Source: Agromyces subbeticus DSM 16689 (GTDB lineage Bacteria; Actinomycetota; Actinomycetes; Actinomycetales; Microbacteriaceae). From it: a stretch of 64,000 bases of DNA. This document shows positions 1 through 8,852 of the stretch, piece after piece (the stretch's first letter is position 1; every line of letters starts with the position of its first letter). The DNA is taken from contig NZ_ATXG01000018.1 in the NCBI RefSeq assembly GCF_000421565.1, forward strand, positions 1-64,000, read 5' to 3'. The position numbers and the translations under genes are program-made. The notes beneath the pieces were generated by a model. The model was not told where the DNA came from and did no database searches. It was given only the letters and a program-made list of their open reading frames with translations.

Positions 1-174
1 GCAGCCGGTCTCGCGGTCGGCTTCTGGTCGAGCCTCGACGAGCTGCGCGCCAACTGGCAGGAGGATTCCCGCTGGGAGCCGAAGATGGACGGCGCCGAGC
101 GCGATCGCCAGATCCGCCTGTGGAAGAAGGCCGTCACGAAGACCTTCGACTGGGTCGACGACGACGTGAAGTGA
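1..174 (+). CDS. glpK: Glycerol kinase, C-terminal end (partial)
   Basis: This is the last 57 codons of a gene that begins before the window. The frame opens with AAGLAVGFW and ends with WKKAVTKTFDWVDDD, which matches the C-terminus of FGGY-family glycerol kinases (ATP + glycerol to glycerol 3-phosphate, cytosolic). The catalytic domains lie outside, so the identification rests on this tail only. It converges on trpD, and an inverted repeat lies between the two stops. Confidence 0.85.
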   Translation, partial: AAGLAVGFWSSLDELRANWQEDSRWEPKMDGAERDRQIRLWKKAVTKTFDWVDDDVK

Positions 175-179
175 GACGC

Positions 180-234
180 GGATCGCGTCGACGAGGGCCA
201 GAGGCCGTTGCTCAGACCTTCGTCGACGCGATCC
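180..234. terminator. Long inverted repeat between convergent glpK and trpD
   Basis: A perfect 15-bp inverted repeat (180-194 against 220-234) encloses a 25-nt loop that itself holds GGCC-AGA-GGCC. The right arm is the last codons of trpD. It could act as a terminator for both converging genes. There is no clear U-tract. Confidence 0.55.
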
Positions 235-1264
235 ACTGCTCGAGCTTGCGAGCAGCCGCGCCGCTGTCGATCGCTGCTTCGGCGACGGCGATCTTCTCGG
301 CGAAGCGGTCGAGGATCGCACGCTGCAACTGGCCCGGGTCCTTCGCCAGCTCGAACGCGACGAGCCCGGCAGCGGCGTTCAGCACGACGATGTCGCGAAC
401 GGGGCCGCGGGCACCTGCCAGCACCTCGTGCACGATTCCCGCGTTGTGGCTGGCGTCGCCGCCTTCGAGTTGGTCGATCGTGGCTCGCTTGATGCCGAGG
501 TCGCGCGGATCGAGGTCGTGCTCCTTGACCGTGCCCAGCGACACCTCCCACATGTGACTGTGCCCGGTCGTGGTGAGCTCGTCGAGCCCGTCGTCGCCGC
601 GGAACACGAGGGCCGTCGCACCGCGGGTCTGGAATACGCCGACGATGAGCGGAACCCGGTCGAGCTGCGCGACTCCGACCGCCGAGGCCTCAGGGCGCGC
701 CGGGTTCACGAGCGGCCCGAGGAAGTTGAACACCGTGGGCACACCCAGTTCGGCACGGACCCGGCCGGCATGCCGGAAACCGGGATGGAACGCCGCGGCG
801 TAGGCGAAGGTGATGCCCGCATCGCCGAGCACTGCGGCGACGCGCTCGGCGGGCAGGTCGAGGTCGAGTCCGAGTGCCGCCAGCACGTCCGACGATCCCG
901 ACGACGAGCTCGCGGCGCGGTTGCCGTGCTTGATGACCGGAACTCCGGATGCCGCAGCGACGATCGACGCCATCGTCGAGACGTTGACCGTGCCGAAGCG
1001 GTCGCCGCCGGTGCCGACGATGTCGAGTGCCATCGGATCGACCGGCAACGCCACGGCGTGCTCGAGGATCGCGTCTCGGAAGCCGACGATCTCGTCGACG
1101 GTCTCCCCTTTCACGCGCAATGCGATGAGGAAGGCGGCCAGCTGCGCCTCGCTGATCTCACCCGTCATGACCTGCTCCATGCACCACGCGGCATCCGAAA
1201 CGCTCAGATCGGTGCCCTCGAGGAGGGAATTCAGGATGTCGGGCCAGTTCTGTCGTGCAGGCAT
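212..1264 (-). CDS. trpD: Anthranilate phosphoribosyltransferase
   Basis: This 350-residue protein transfers phosphoribose from PRPP to anthranilate, the second step of tryptophan synthesis in the cytosol. It has the family's diagnostic motifs GTGGD (PRPP/Mg binding, about residue 85) and KHGNRA (about residue 111), followed by a GPLVNPARP segment. Length is typical for TrpD. No other trp gene lies nearby; trpD next to ctaE-qcrCAB is also the order I recall in M. tuberculosis. The start is ATG at 1264, placed 6 nt after a TAGGAT -10 element, so the mRNA is probably leaderless. Confidence 0.95.
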   Translation of the reverse strand: MPARQNWPDILNSLLEGTDLSVSDAAWCMEQVMTGEISEAQLAAFLIALRVKGETVDEIVGFRDAILEHAVALPVDPMALDIVGTGGDRFGTVNVSTMASIVAAASGVPVIKHGNRAASSSSGSSDVLAALGLDLDLPAERVAAVLGDAGITFAYAAAFHPGFRHAGRVRAELGVPTVFNFLGPLVNPARPEASAVGVAQLDRVPLIVGVFQTRGATALVFRGDDGLDELTTTGHSHMWEVSLGTVKEHDLDPRDLGIKRATIDQLEGGDASHNAGIVHEVLAGARGPVRDIVVLNAAAGLVAFELAKDPGQLQRAILDRFAEKIAVAEAAIDSGAAARKLEQWIASTKV

Positions 1265-1270
1265 GCGTTG

Positions 1271-1276
1271 ATCCTA
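1271..1276 (-). promoter_or_regulatory. -10 element of leaderless trpD
   Basis: TAGGAT on the minus strand, separated by six bases from the trpD ATG. This spacing puts the transcription start at the start codon. No Shine-Dalgarno sequence fits between them. Confidence 0.6.
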
Positions 1277-1390
1277 TCTGCGGCATTCACGGCGAATTGG
1301 CGGCCTTCCCACAGCGCGACTTAGGGTTGCCTTACCGCCGTGAGGGGACACGACTCCCCCGGATGACGAAAACTCAGGCCTCGTTTCAGC

Positions 1391-1396
1391 CATAAT
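1391..1396 (+). promoter_or_regulatory. -10 element of leaderless ctaE
   Basis: CATAAT lies 7 nt before the GTG at 1404. The element overlaps the in-frame ATG at 1395, which argues that the GTG is the real start. A -35 box is not evident. Confidence 0.55.
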
Positions 1397-1403
1397 GGGA
1401 TGC

Positions 1404-2033
1404 GTGACGAGCACCTCAATCACTTATCAGGCGAGCGCGCCCCTGATCAAACGACCGAACACCGTTGCGGTGGGCACGATCGTCTGGCTCGGCAGCGAGG
1501 TCATGTTCTTCGCGGGCCTCTTCGCGATCTACTTCACCCTGCGGTCGACATCGCCAGATCTCTGGGCGTTCGAGGCCGACCGGCTGAACTTCCCGTTCTC
1601 GCTGACGAACACGATCATCCTCGTGCTGTCGTCGTTCACCTGCCAGTTCGGCGTCTTCGCCGCCGAGCGCCTGCAGCCGTATGCGACCGGGTGGAAACCG
1701 ACCCAGTGGGGCATGGTCGAGTGGTTCTTCCTCACCTATGCCATGGGCGCGATCTTCGTCGCCGGCCAGGTGTGGGAATACGCCACGCTGGTCTCAGAGG
1801 GCATCGCGATCGACTCCAATGCCTACGGCTCGGCGTTCTACCTGACCACCGGGTTCCACGGCCTGCACGTCACCGGCGGCCTGCTCGCCTTCCTCTTCGT
1901 GATCGGCCGCGTCTTCGCGGTCAAGAACTTCGGTCACCGCGAAGCGACGAGCGCGATCGTCGTCTCGTACTACTGGCACTTCGTCGACGTCGTCTGGATC
2001 GGGCTGTTCCTCGTCATCTACGTCCTCAAGTAA
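1404..2033 (+). CDS. ctaE: Cytochrome c oxidase subunit III
   Basis: Subunit III of the aa3-type terminal oxidase, a helical membrane protein of about 209 residues. Recognisable family segments are [17 protein letters not shown] near the N-terminus, a [10 protein letters not shown] histidine motif, and a C-terminal [11 protein letters not shown]. It lies 49 bp upstream of qcrC and reads into qcrCAB, the usual actinobacterial order for the bcc:aa3 supercomplex; the other oxidase subunits are in the facing ctaCDF operon. I chose GTG 1404 (protein beginning VTSTS) because a -10 box overlaps the alternative ATG at 1395, which would add three residues. Confidence 0.93.
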   Translation: MTSTSITYQASAPLIKRPNTVAVGTIVWLGSEVMFFAGLFAIYFTLRSTSPDLWAFEADRLNFPFSLTNTIILVLSSFTCQFGVFAAERLQPYATGWKPTQWGMVEWFFLTYAMGAIFVAGQVWEYATLVSEGIAIDSNAYGSAFYLTTGFHGLHVTGGLLAFLFVIGRVFAVKNFGHREATSAIVVSYYWHFVDVVWIGLFLVIYVLK

Positions 2034-2082
2034 GCCGCACCAGGAGCGTCAGCACAGCATGCCCGTGAACAGGAAGATACCC

Positions 2083-2877
2083 ATGACTCGCCAGAAGCGA
2101 CGCACCGGACGCCGGCACCCGCTCGCCACCGTCGCGCTCCTCGCGCTCGGCCTCGTCTTCACCGGTGGCGCCTACGCCGCGCTCAGCACCGGCACCGTCG
2201 CGCAGGCCGAGGCCGACCCCAGCTCGCAGCAGACGATCGAAGAGGGCAAGAAGCTCTTCGCCGCCAACTGCGCCACCTGCCACGGCCTCGCCGCGCAGGG
2301 CACCGACAACGGCCCGAGCCTCGTCGGCGTCGGCGCTGCAGCGGTCGACTTCCAGGTCGGCACCGGTCGCATGCCGATGCAGATGCAGGGGCCGCAGGCG
2401 CTCGAGAAGCCGGTGCAGTTCACCGATGAGCAGGTCAAGCAGCTGGCGTACTACGTCGCATCGCTCGGCCCCGGCCCCGACATCCCCTCCGACCACCTCA
2501 CCAACGGCGGCGGAGATGCCGCCAACGGTGCAGAGCTGTTCCGCATCAACTGCGCGATGTGCCACAACGTGGCCGGTGCGGGCGGCGCTCTCACCCAGGG
2601 CAAGTTCGCTCCTCCGCTGACGGATGTCTCGGGCGTGCACATCTACGAGGCGATGGTCACCGGACCGCAGAACATGCCGGTGTTCAACGACCTGAACATC
2701 TCGCCGGAAGACAAGCGCGACGTGATCACGTACCTCAAGTACGTGCAAGACAACCGCTCGCCCGGCGGTATCGAACTCGGCTCGCTCGGGCCGGTCGCAG
2801 AGGGCCTGTTCATCTGGATCTTCGGTCTCGGCGCGATCGTCGCGATCACCGTGTGGATCACGGCGAAGTCCAACTAG
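2083..2877 (+). CDS. qcrC: Cytochrome bc1 complex diheme cytochrome c subunit
   Basis: QcrC of the actinobacterial bc1 complex. A basic N-terminus is followed by one membrane helix (ALLALGLVFTGGAYAA), then two c-type heme domains with CATCH and CAMCH sites, and a C-terminal anchoring helix (LFIWIFGLGAIVAITVWI). The tandem hemes replace a soluble cytochrome c and pass electrons from the Rieske protein directly to the aa3 oxidase. ATG 2083 is preceded by AGGAAG at 6 nt spacing; an in-frame ATG at 2059 would add eight residues but has a poorer ribosome site. Operon order is ctaE-qcrC-qcrA-qcrB. Confidence 0.94.
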   Translation: MTRQKRRTGRRHPLATVALLALGLVFTGGAYAALSTGTVAQAEADPSSQQTIEEGKKLFAANCATCHGLAAQGTDNGPSLVGVGAAAVDFQVGTGRMPMQMQGPQALEKPVQFTDEQVKQLAYYVASLGPGPDIPSDHLTNGGGDAANGAELFRINCAMCHNVAGAGGALTQGKFAPPLTDVSGVHIYEAMVTGPQNMPVFNDLNISPEDKRDVITYLKYVQDNRSPGGIELGSLGPVAEGLFIWIFGLGAIVAITVWITAKSN

Positions 2878-2915
2878 CGCTCGCCCGGCATCGAAGTAGC
2901 TGAAGAAGGAGAACC

Positions 2916-3992
2916 ATGGCACAGGACGACCACAGCGGCGCCGAGCTCGCCGCTGCCGACTCGTCGCACGCCGCGCACGACATCGATGTCTCGCCCGGAA
3001 CTGCGGTCATCGTGGCCGATTCATTCGAGAATCCCGGCTTCCCGCCGCACCGTCCCCGCGTCACCGACGAGAATCCGAAGCGTGCGAACCGGGCCCAGCG
3101 CACCGTGTACACGCTCTTCTACCTCTCGATCGTCGGCAGCATCTGGGCCATCGCGGCGTACATGCTCTTCCCGATCGAGTCCAACGACGTCGGCGCGGTT
3201 CGCCTGAACAACATGTTCTTCGGACTCGGCTCTGCGCTCGCCCTGCTGGCCATCGGCTTCGGCGTGGTGCACTGGGGCAAGGCGATCATGGCCGACGTCG
3301 AACTGGTCGACGAGCGCCACCCGATCGGCGGCGCTCCCGAGACACAGGCGGCGGCCGTCAAGGTCTTCACCGACTCCGATCGCGAATCGGGCTTCACGCG
3401 CCGCACCGCGATCCGCAACAGCCTCATCGGCGCCCTGCTCGTCTTCCCGCTGCCCGCGGTCGTGCTCTTCCGCGGCTTCGCCCCGCAAGACCAGATTCCG
3501 GTCGAACAGCTCAGCCACACCATGTGGAAGAAGGGCACCCGCCTCGCACTCGACCCGTCGGGTGTGCCCATCAAGGCGTCCGACGTCACGATCGGCAGCG
3601 CCTTCCACGTCATTCCCGAGGGCCTCAGTGAACTCGAGCACGGCAAGCTCGAAGAGAAGGCGAAGGCCGCGGTGCTGCTCATGCGCCTCGAGCCCGACGA
3701 GCTCAACGAACTTCCCGACCGCAAGACGTGGTCGTACGACGGCATCGTCGCCTACTCGAAGATCTGCACGCACGTCGGATGCCCGGTGGCACTCTACGAG
3801 CAGCACACGCACCACCTGCTCTGCCCGTGCCACCAGTCGCAGTTCGACGTGGCGAACCACTGCGAGGTGATCTTCGGCCCGGCGAAGCGTCCGCTTCCGC
3901 AGCTCCCGATCGCCGTCGACGATGAGGGCTACCTCATCGCGCAGAGCGACTTCACCGAACCCGTCGGCCCGAGCTTCTGGGAGCGTCATTGA
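2916..3992 (+). CDS. qcrA: Cytochrome bc1 complex Rieske iron-sulfur subunit
   Basis: This 358-residue Rieske protein transfers electrons from menaquinol to QcrC. It has the three N-terminal membrane helices typical of actinobacterial QcrA (about residues 64-85, 100-120 and 168-187) rather than the single helix of mitochondria. The [2Fe-2S] ligands are visible as CTHVGC (C284, H286, disulfide C289) and CPCH (C303, C305, H306). A strong AAGGAG site precedes the ATG. Its TGA stop overlaps the qcrB start by four bases, implying translational coupling. Confidence 0.96.
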   Translation: MAQDDHSGAELAAADSSHAAHDIDVSPGTAVIVADSFENPGFPPHRPRVTDENPKRANRAQRTVYTLFYLSIVGSIWAIAAYMLFPIESNDVGAVRLNNMFFGLGSALALLAIGFGVVHWGKAIMADVELVDERHPIGGAPETQAAAVKVFTDSDRESGFTRRTAIRNSLIGALLVFPLPAVVLFRGFAPQDQIPVEQLSHTMWKKGTRLALDPSGVPIKASDVTIGSAFHVIPEGLSELEHGKLEEKAKAAVLLMRLEPDELNELPDRKTWSYDGIVAYSKICTHVGCPVALYEQHTHHLLCPCHQSQFDVANHCEVIFGPAKRPLPQLPIAVDDEGYLIAQSDFTEPVGPSFWERH

Positions 3993-5596
3993 GCACCGCA
4001 CCGTCCGCCACCGCGCCGCAGAAGCGGTCGTTCACCGCGGCTGCATCCGTCTACGTCAACGAGCGCACGAGCATCGCGGGCTTCGTCAAGGAGCTCGGTC
4101 GCAAGGCGTTCCCCGACCACTGGTCGTTCCTTCTCGGCGAGGTCGCGCTCTTCAGCTTCGTCGTCGTGCTGATCTCCGGCACGTTCCTGACGTTCTTCTT
4201 CCAGGCTTCGATGGCCGAGGTGCACTACGACGGCTCCTACGTGCCACTCAAGGGCGTCGAGATGTCGGTTGCGATGGCGTCGACCCTCGACATCTCCTTC
4301 GACATCCGCGGCGGCCTGTTCGTGCGCCAGATGCACCACTGGGCGGCGCTGCTGTTCGTGGCCGCCATCGGCCTGCACATGCTGCGCATCTTCTTCACCG
4401 GCGCATTCCGCAAGCCGCGTGAGTTGAACTGGGTGATCGGGTTCATCCTCTTCATCCTCGCGATGGCCGAGGGCTTCACCGGCTACTCGCTGCCCGACGA
4501 CCTGCTCTCGGGCAACGGTCTCCGCATCATCGACGGCATGGTCAAGGGCATCCCGCTGATCGGCACGTGGACCTCCTTCCTGATCTTCGGCGGCGAGTTC
4601 CCCGGCACGCAGATCGTCGGACGGCTCTACACACTGCACATCCTGCTGCTGCCGGCACTCGTGGTCGCGCTCGTCGCGCTGCACCTCGTCTTCGTCGTCG
4701 TGCACAAGCACACGCAGTACGCTGGCCCGGGCAAGACGCAGCAGAACGCAGTCGGCCCGCCCATCATGCCGATCTACGCGGCGAAGGCCGGTGGCTTCTT
4801 CTTCATCGTGTTCGGCGTGCTCGCGCTCATCGCCTCGATGTTCACGATCAACCCGATCTGGAACTACGGCCCGTACGACCCCTCCCCCGTCTCGGCCGGC
4901 ACCCAGCCCGACTGGTACATCGGTTTCGCCGACGGCGCCCTGCGGTTGATTCCGCCGGGCTGGGAGTTCGTCTGGCTCGACCGCACCTGGTCGTTCAACA
5001 TCATCGTTCCGCTGGTCGTGCTCGGTGGCTTCATCGTCACCGTGCTGATCTACCCGTTCATCGAGGCCTGGGTCAAGGGCGACAAGCGCGAGCACCACAT
5101 CGCCGACCGTCCGCGCAACGCTCCGACTCGCACGGCGATCGGTGCAGCGGGCGTCACGTTCTATGCCGGCCTCTGGGCGGCAGCGAGCTCCGACATCCTC
5201 GCCACGCACTTCTCGCTCACGATGGAAGGCGTGATCCACGCGCTCCAGGCGACCGTGATCGTCGGTCCGTTCATCGCGTACTTCATCACGAAGCGCGTGT
5301 GCATCGCACTGCAGAAGAAGGATCGCGAGATCGTGTTGCACGGCTACGAGTCGGGCCGCATCGTGAAGCTTCCCGGTGGCGAGTTCATCGAGGTGCACCA
5401 GCCTCTCGACGAGTACGACCGCTGGAGGCTCGTGAGCCAAGAGAGCTACGCGCCGCTCATGCTCCGCCCCAACGCCCGCGGCAAGATCACCGGCGGTGAG
5501 CGCACGCGCGCCGCGCTCTCGCGCTGGTTCTTCGAGGATCGCATCGCGCCGGTCACGAGGAGCGAGCTCGAGTCCGGCCACGACACCCACCACTGA
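3989..5596 (+). CDS. qcrB: Cytochrome bc1 complex cytochrome b subunit
   Basis: This 535-residue diheme cytochrome b holds the quinol oxidation and reduction sites of the bcc complex. It is longer than the roughly 400-residue mitochondrial form because of the cytosolic C-terminal extension usual in actinobacteria (rich in charged residues after about position 430). Family segments include QMHHWAALLFVAAIGLHM and PDWYIGFADGALRL. The start is an unusual TTG inside the TTGA overlap with the qcrA stop, which fixes it well. QcrB of this type is the target site of drugs such as Q203 in mycobacteria. Confidence 0.95.
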   Translation: MSTAPSATAPQKRSFTAAASVYVNERTSIAGFVKELGRKAFPDHWSFLLGEVALFSFVVVLISGTFLTFFFQASMAEVHYDGSYVPLKGVEMSVAMASTLDISFDIRGGLFVRQMHHWAALLFVAAIGLHMLRIFFTGAFRKPRELNWVIGFILFILAMAEGFTGYSLPDDLLSGNGLRIIDGMVKGIPLIGTWTSFLIFGGEFPGTQIVGRLYTLHILLLPALVVALVALHLVFVVVHKHTQYAGPGKTQQNAVGPPIMPIYAAKAGGFFFIVFGVLALIASMFTINPIWNYGPYDPSPVSAGTQPDWYIGFADGALRLIPPGWEFVWLDRTWSFNIIVPLVVLGGFIVTVLIYPFIEAWVKGDKREHHIADRPRNAPTRTAIGAAGVTFYAGLWAAASSDILATHFSLTMEGVIHALQATVIVGPFIAYFITKRVCIALQKKDREIVLHGYESGRIVKLPGGEFIEVHQPLDEYDRWRLVSQESYAPLMLRPNARGKITGGERTRAALSRWFFEDRIAPVTRSELESGHDTHH

Positions 5597-5628
5597 CGAT
5601 CCGCCAGACGGATTCGGGCACCGCACTC

Positions 5629-6546
5629 ATGTCGATCGATTCGACCTGGCTGCGGTGCCCGAACTGTTTTCACGATCTCGAGGCAATCACCGAGCGCGTG
5701 CTCGGCTGCGACTCCGGACACCGGTTCGACGTCGCGAAGCACGAGATCGTGACGCTGCTCCCCCCACGCGCTCCACGCACTGTCGGTGACGATCGCGCCA
5801 TGCTCGACGCCCGTGCCGCGCTCCTGGCGTCTGGGGCGTACGCGCCGATCGCCGCGGCGATCGTGGCGGCCGCACGTCAGCACGCCGTGCGGCGGCCCTC
5901 TCGCTCCGACGACGGCGGCGACGACGACAAGGTCGCCGGCTCGAGTGACGATTTGAGGATCGTCGACCTCGGCTGCGGCACCGGCTACTACGCGGGCGCG
6001 CTCGCAGCGGAGCTGACGGGTGCCTCGGTGCTGCTGGCCGATCGATCCCCCACTGCGGTACGCCTGGCCACACGTGCCGTGCCCCGTGCGACCGGCGTGG
6101 TGCTCGATCTGTGGCGCCCCCTCCCCGTTCGCGACGGCACAGCGGATGTCGCCATCAACGTCTTCGCACCGCGCAACGCGCCCGAGTTCGCTCGCATCGT
6201 ACGGGCCGCGGGCATTCTCATCGTCGTCGTGCCGAGCGCTGCGCACTTCACCGAGCTCCGGCGACTCGGTGCGACACTCGACGTCCCCGAGGGCAAGGCC
6301 GATCGTGTGACCGAGCAGTTCAGCGCGGCCGGCTTCGATCTGCGGCAGACGACGCGCGTCGAGTACCTTCTCGACACCGATGCCGAACTCAGGGTCCAAC
6401 TGGTCGATATGGGGCCAGCAGCCCACCACCGCGCGAACGCCGCTGACGACGCCGCTGACCCATCGCCCATCGATGCCCAGCTGACGGTGACCGTCTCGGT
6501 CGACGTCGTCGTCTTCGAACGGGGCTCGACTGCCGGTGCTGATTAG
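5629..6546 (+). CDS. RlmA-family 23S rRNA (guanine-N1) methyltransferase, putative
   Basis: The N-terminus carries a zinc site of the RlmA type (C10, C13, C27, H31), followed by a class I SAM-binding domain with motif I VDLGCGTGYY near residue 110 and FAPRNAPEFARI as a later motif. Proteins of this family methylate G745 or G748 in 23S rRNA, and some members (TlrB) confer macrolide resistance. I cannot separate the RlmA-I and RlmA-II subtypes from sequence. It follows qcrB by 32 bp on the same strand. An Asp-rich insertion at about residues 88-103 looks like a flexible loop. No Shine-Dalgarno is visible before the ATG. Confidence 0.8.
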   Translation: MSIDSTWLRCPNCFHDLEAITERVLGCDSGHRFDVAKHEIVTLLPPRAPRTVGDDRAMLDARAALLASGAYAPIAAAIVAAARQHAVRRPSRSDDGGDDDKVAGSSDDLRIVDLGCGTGYYAGALAAELTGASVLLADRSPTAVRLATRAVPRATGVVLDLWRPLPVRDGTADVAINVFAPRNAPEFARIVRAAGILIVVVPSAAHFTELRRLGATLDVPEGKADRVTEQFSAAGFDLRQTTRVEYLLDTDAELRVQLVDMGPAAHHRANAADDAADPSPIDAQLTVTVSVDVVVFERGSTAGAD

Positions 6547-6625
6547 CACCAGCAGTCGTTCGGTGAGCTCAGACCGCACCCACCAACCTGGTCATTCGGC
6601 CGTCGATCAGCGTCGGGAGGAACGC

Positions 6626-6663
6626 AGAACGGCCCCGGTGCGAGTTCGCACCGGGGCCGTTCT
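6626..6663. terminator. Bidirectional terminator, 18-bp perfect stem
   Basis: A perfect inverted repeat with arms 6626-6643 and 6646-6663, AGAACGGCCCCGGTGCG at its left end. It lies between the convergent rlmA-like gene and ctaF. The A-rich start and T-rich end suit termination in both directions. Confidence 0.8.
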
Positions 6664-6678
6664 GGAGATCGCCGATCG

Positions 6679-7110
6679 TCAGCGAGCGAAGTTTCCGCGG
6701 TAGTACTCGTAGACCCAGCCGACGAGGCTGATGACGCCCAGCCCGACGGCGATGAACGAGATCCAGAATCCGATCGCGAGTCCGAGGAACATCAGCGCTG
6801 CGGCGCCGGCGAGCATGATCGGCCACCAGCTCCACGGGCTGAAGAAGCCGAGCTCGGCGTCACCGTCGTCGATGTTCGCGTCGAGGCGGTCTTCGGGAAG
6901 CTCCGCGCCCTGCGCCTTGTGCACTCGACCGAGGTAGAACGCGATGAAGGCGCTCAGCACGGCCGTGAGTGTGATCGCGACCGAGCCGGCCCACTCGGGG
7001 TGGTCGAGCCCGTTGGCCGCGTTGTCGGCCCAGCTCCACATGACGTACGTTCCGGCGACCAGCAGCAGGAAGACCGTCAGGATCCAGAACAGGTTGACGT
7101 TGGCGCGCAT
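6679..7110 (-). CDS. ctaF: Cytochrome c oxidase subunit 4 (actinobacterial)
   Basis: A 143-residue membrane protein of the actinobacterial CtaF/subunit IV family. It has four predicted helices: an N-terminal one (LFWILTVFLLLVAGTYVMW), one around residues 42-60, and a C-terminal pair. It ends in a conserved YEYYRGNFAR tail. It stabilises the aa3 oxidase and has no counterpart in mitochondrial oxidase. Its ATG overlaps the ctaD stop by one base (TAATG), so the two are translationally coupled. It is the last gene of the ctaC-ctaD-ctaF operon. Confidence 0.93.
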   Translation of the reverse strand: MRANVNLFWILTVFLLLVAGTYVMWSWADNAANGLDHPEWAGSVAITLTAVLSAFIAFYLGRVHKAQGAELPEDRLDANIDDGDAELGFFSPWSWWPIMLAGAAALMFLGLAIGFWISFIAVGLGVISLVGWVYEYYRGNFAR

Positions 7111-8846
7111 TACTTGATCTCCTCCGTCGCGGCGTCATAGGTGGGCGCCTGCGGGGCATCCTTCGCCGGTCCGATGCCGACCGGGATGCCGGCCTCGGGG
7201 TGGTTCAGGTCGAAGGCCGGGCGCTCCGAACGGATGCGCGGGATCGACGTGAAGTTGTGGCGCGGCGGCGGGCAGCTGGTCGCCCACTCGAGCGAACCGC
7301 CGTAGCCCCACGGGTCGTTGACCGTGACCTTCGGAGCCCGACGAGCGGTGAGGTACACGTTCAGGAAGAACGGGATCATCGAGATCGCGAGGATGCCCGC
7401 GCCGATCGTCGACAGCTGGTTCATCCAGGTGATGTTGTCTTCGGGCAGGTACGAGTAGTACCGGCGGGGCATGGCGACGACTCCGAGCCAGTGCTGGATG
7501 AGGAACGTCGTGTGGAAGCCGATGAACAGCAACCAGAAGTGCCACTTGCCGAGCGTCTCGTTCAGCATCTTGCCGGTCCACTTCGGCCACCAGAAGTAGA
7601 AGCCGGCGAACATCGCGAACACCACGGTGCCGAACACGACGTAGTGGAAGTGCGCGACGACGAAGTAGGTGTCGGAGACGTGGAAGTCGAGCGGCGGCGA
7701 TGCGAGAATCACGCCGGTGAGGCCTCCGAAGACGAAGGTGATCAAGAAGCCGAGCGACCAGATCAACGGGGTCTCGAACGTAATGGAGCCTCGCCACATC
7801 GTGCCGATCCAGTTGAAGATCTTCACGCCGGTCGGCACGGCGATGAGCATTGTCATGAGCGCGAAGAACGGCAGCAGCACCGATCCCGTGACGTACATGT
7901 GGTGCGCCCATACGGTCACCGAGAGCGCGGCGATGGCGATGGTCGCGTAGATCAGCGTCTTGTATCCGAAGATCGGCTTGCGGCTGAAGACCGGGAAGAT
8001 CTCTGAGACGATGCCGAAGAACGGCAGCGCGATGATGTACACCTCGGGGTGTCCGAAGAACCAGAAGAGGTGCTGCCAGAGGATCACACCGCCATTGGCC
8101 GGATCGAACACATGCGCGCCGAAGATGCGGTCGGCGCCGGCGGCCAGGATCGCAGCGGCCAGCACCGGGAAGGCCATCAGCACGAGGATCGAGGTCACGA
8201 GCGTGTTCCACGTGAAGATCGGCATGCGGAACATCGTCATGCCCGGCGCGCGCATCGTGATGATCGTGGTGATGAAGTTCACCGCGCCGAGGATGGTGCC
8301 GAAGCCCGAGAGACCCAGGCCGAGCATCCAGAGATTGCCGCCCACTCCTGGCGAGAAGGTCGTCGACGCCAGTGGTTGATAGGCGAACCAGCCGAACGAT
8401 GCCGCACCCTGGGGGGTGAAGAAGCCGGCGACGGCCATCAGCGAGCCGAAGTTGAAGAGCCAGTAGGCGAACGCGTTCAGTCGCGGGAAGGCGACGTCGG
8501 GCGCACCGATCTGCAGCGGCATGAGCACGTTGGCGAAGCCCGCGAACAGCGGGGTCGCGAACATGAGCAGCATGATCGTGCCGTGCATCGTGAAGAGCTG
8601 GTTGTACTGCTCGCGCGTCTGGATGATCTCGAGGCCGGGCTCGAAGAGCTGCGCCCTGATGATCAGCGCCATCACGCCGCCGATGCAGAAGTAGATGAAC
8701 GCGGTGATCAGGTACATGTACCCGATGACCTTGTGGTCGGTGGACGTGATCCACTTGACGAGGATGTTGCCCTTGCGTTCGACCTTGGATGCGCCGAACG
8801 GAAGCGTGCTCGCTGAGGGGCGAGCCGGTGCGGTCGTGGTGCTCAT
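7110..8846 (-). CDS. ctaD: Cytochrome c oxidase subunit I
   Basis: This 578-residue catalytic subunit of the aa3 oxidase carries heme a, heme a3 and CuB. Signature segments include [36 protein letters not shown] (with the CuB histidine/tyrosine region), WAHHMYVTG, and [24 protein letters not shown] with heme ligands. About twelve membrane helices are expected. Only six bases separate its ATG from the ctaC stop, and its ribosome site (AGAGGAG) lies inside the end of ctaC. Confidence 0.97.
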   Translation of the reverse strand: MSTTTAPARPSASTLPFGASKVERKGNILVKWITSTDHKVIGYMYLITAFIYFCIGGVMALIIRAQLFEPGLEIIQTREQYNQLFTMHGTIMLLMFATPLFAGFANVLMPLQIGAPDVAFPRLNAFAYWLFNFGSLMAVAGFFTPQGAASFGWFAYQPLASTTFSPGVGGNLWMLGLGLSGFGTILGAVNFITTIITMRAPGMTMFRMPIFTWNTLVTSILVLMAFPVLAAAILAAGADRIFGAHVFDPANGGVILWQHLFWFFGHPEVYIIALPFFGIVSEIFPVFSRKPIFGYKTLIYATIAIAALSVTVWAHHMYVTGSVLLPFFALMTMLIAVPTGVKIFNWIGTMWRGSITFETPLIWSLGFLITFVFGGLTGVILASPPLDFHVSDTYFVVAHFHYVVFGTVVFAMFAGFYFWWPKWTGKMLNETLGKWHFWLLFIGFHTTFLIQHWLGVVAMPRRYYSYLPEDNITWMNQLSTIGAGILAISMIPFFLNVYLTARRAPKVTVNDPWGYGGSLEWATSCPPPRHNFTSIPRIRSERPAFDLNHPEAGIPVGIGPAKDAPQAPTYDAATEEIK

Positions 8847-8852
8847 CGCGGC

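Noticed and set aside
1395-1403. ATG 1395 as the ctaE start
   Set aside because: It overlaps the likely -10 box, has no ribosome site, and adds three residues not expected in homologs.
3986-5626. A 546-codon open frame antisense to qcrB
   Set aside because: Full overlap with an unambiguous qcrB; biased composition rich in Asp, Glu, Arg and His; no family similarity.
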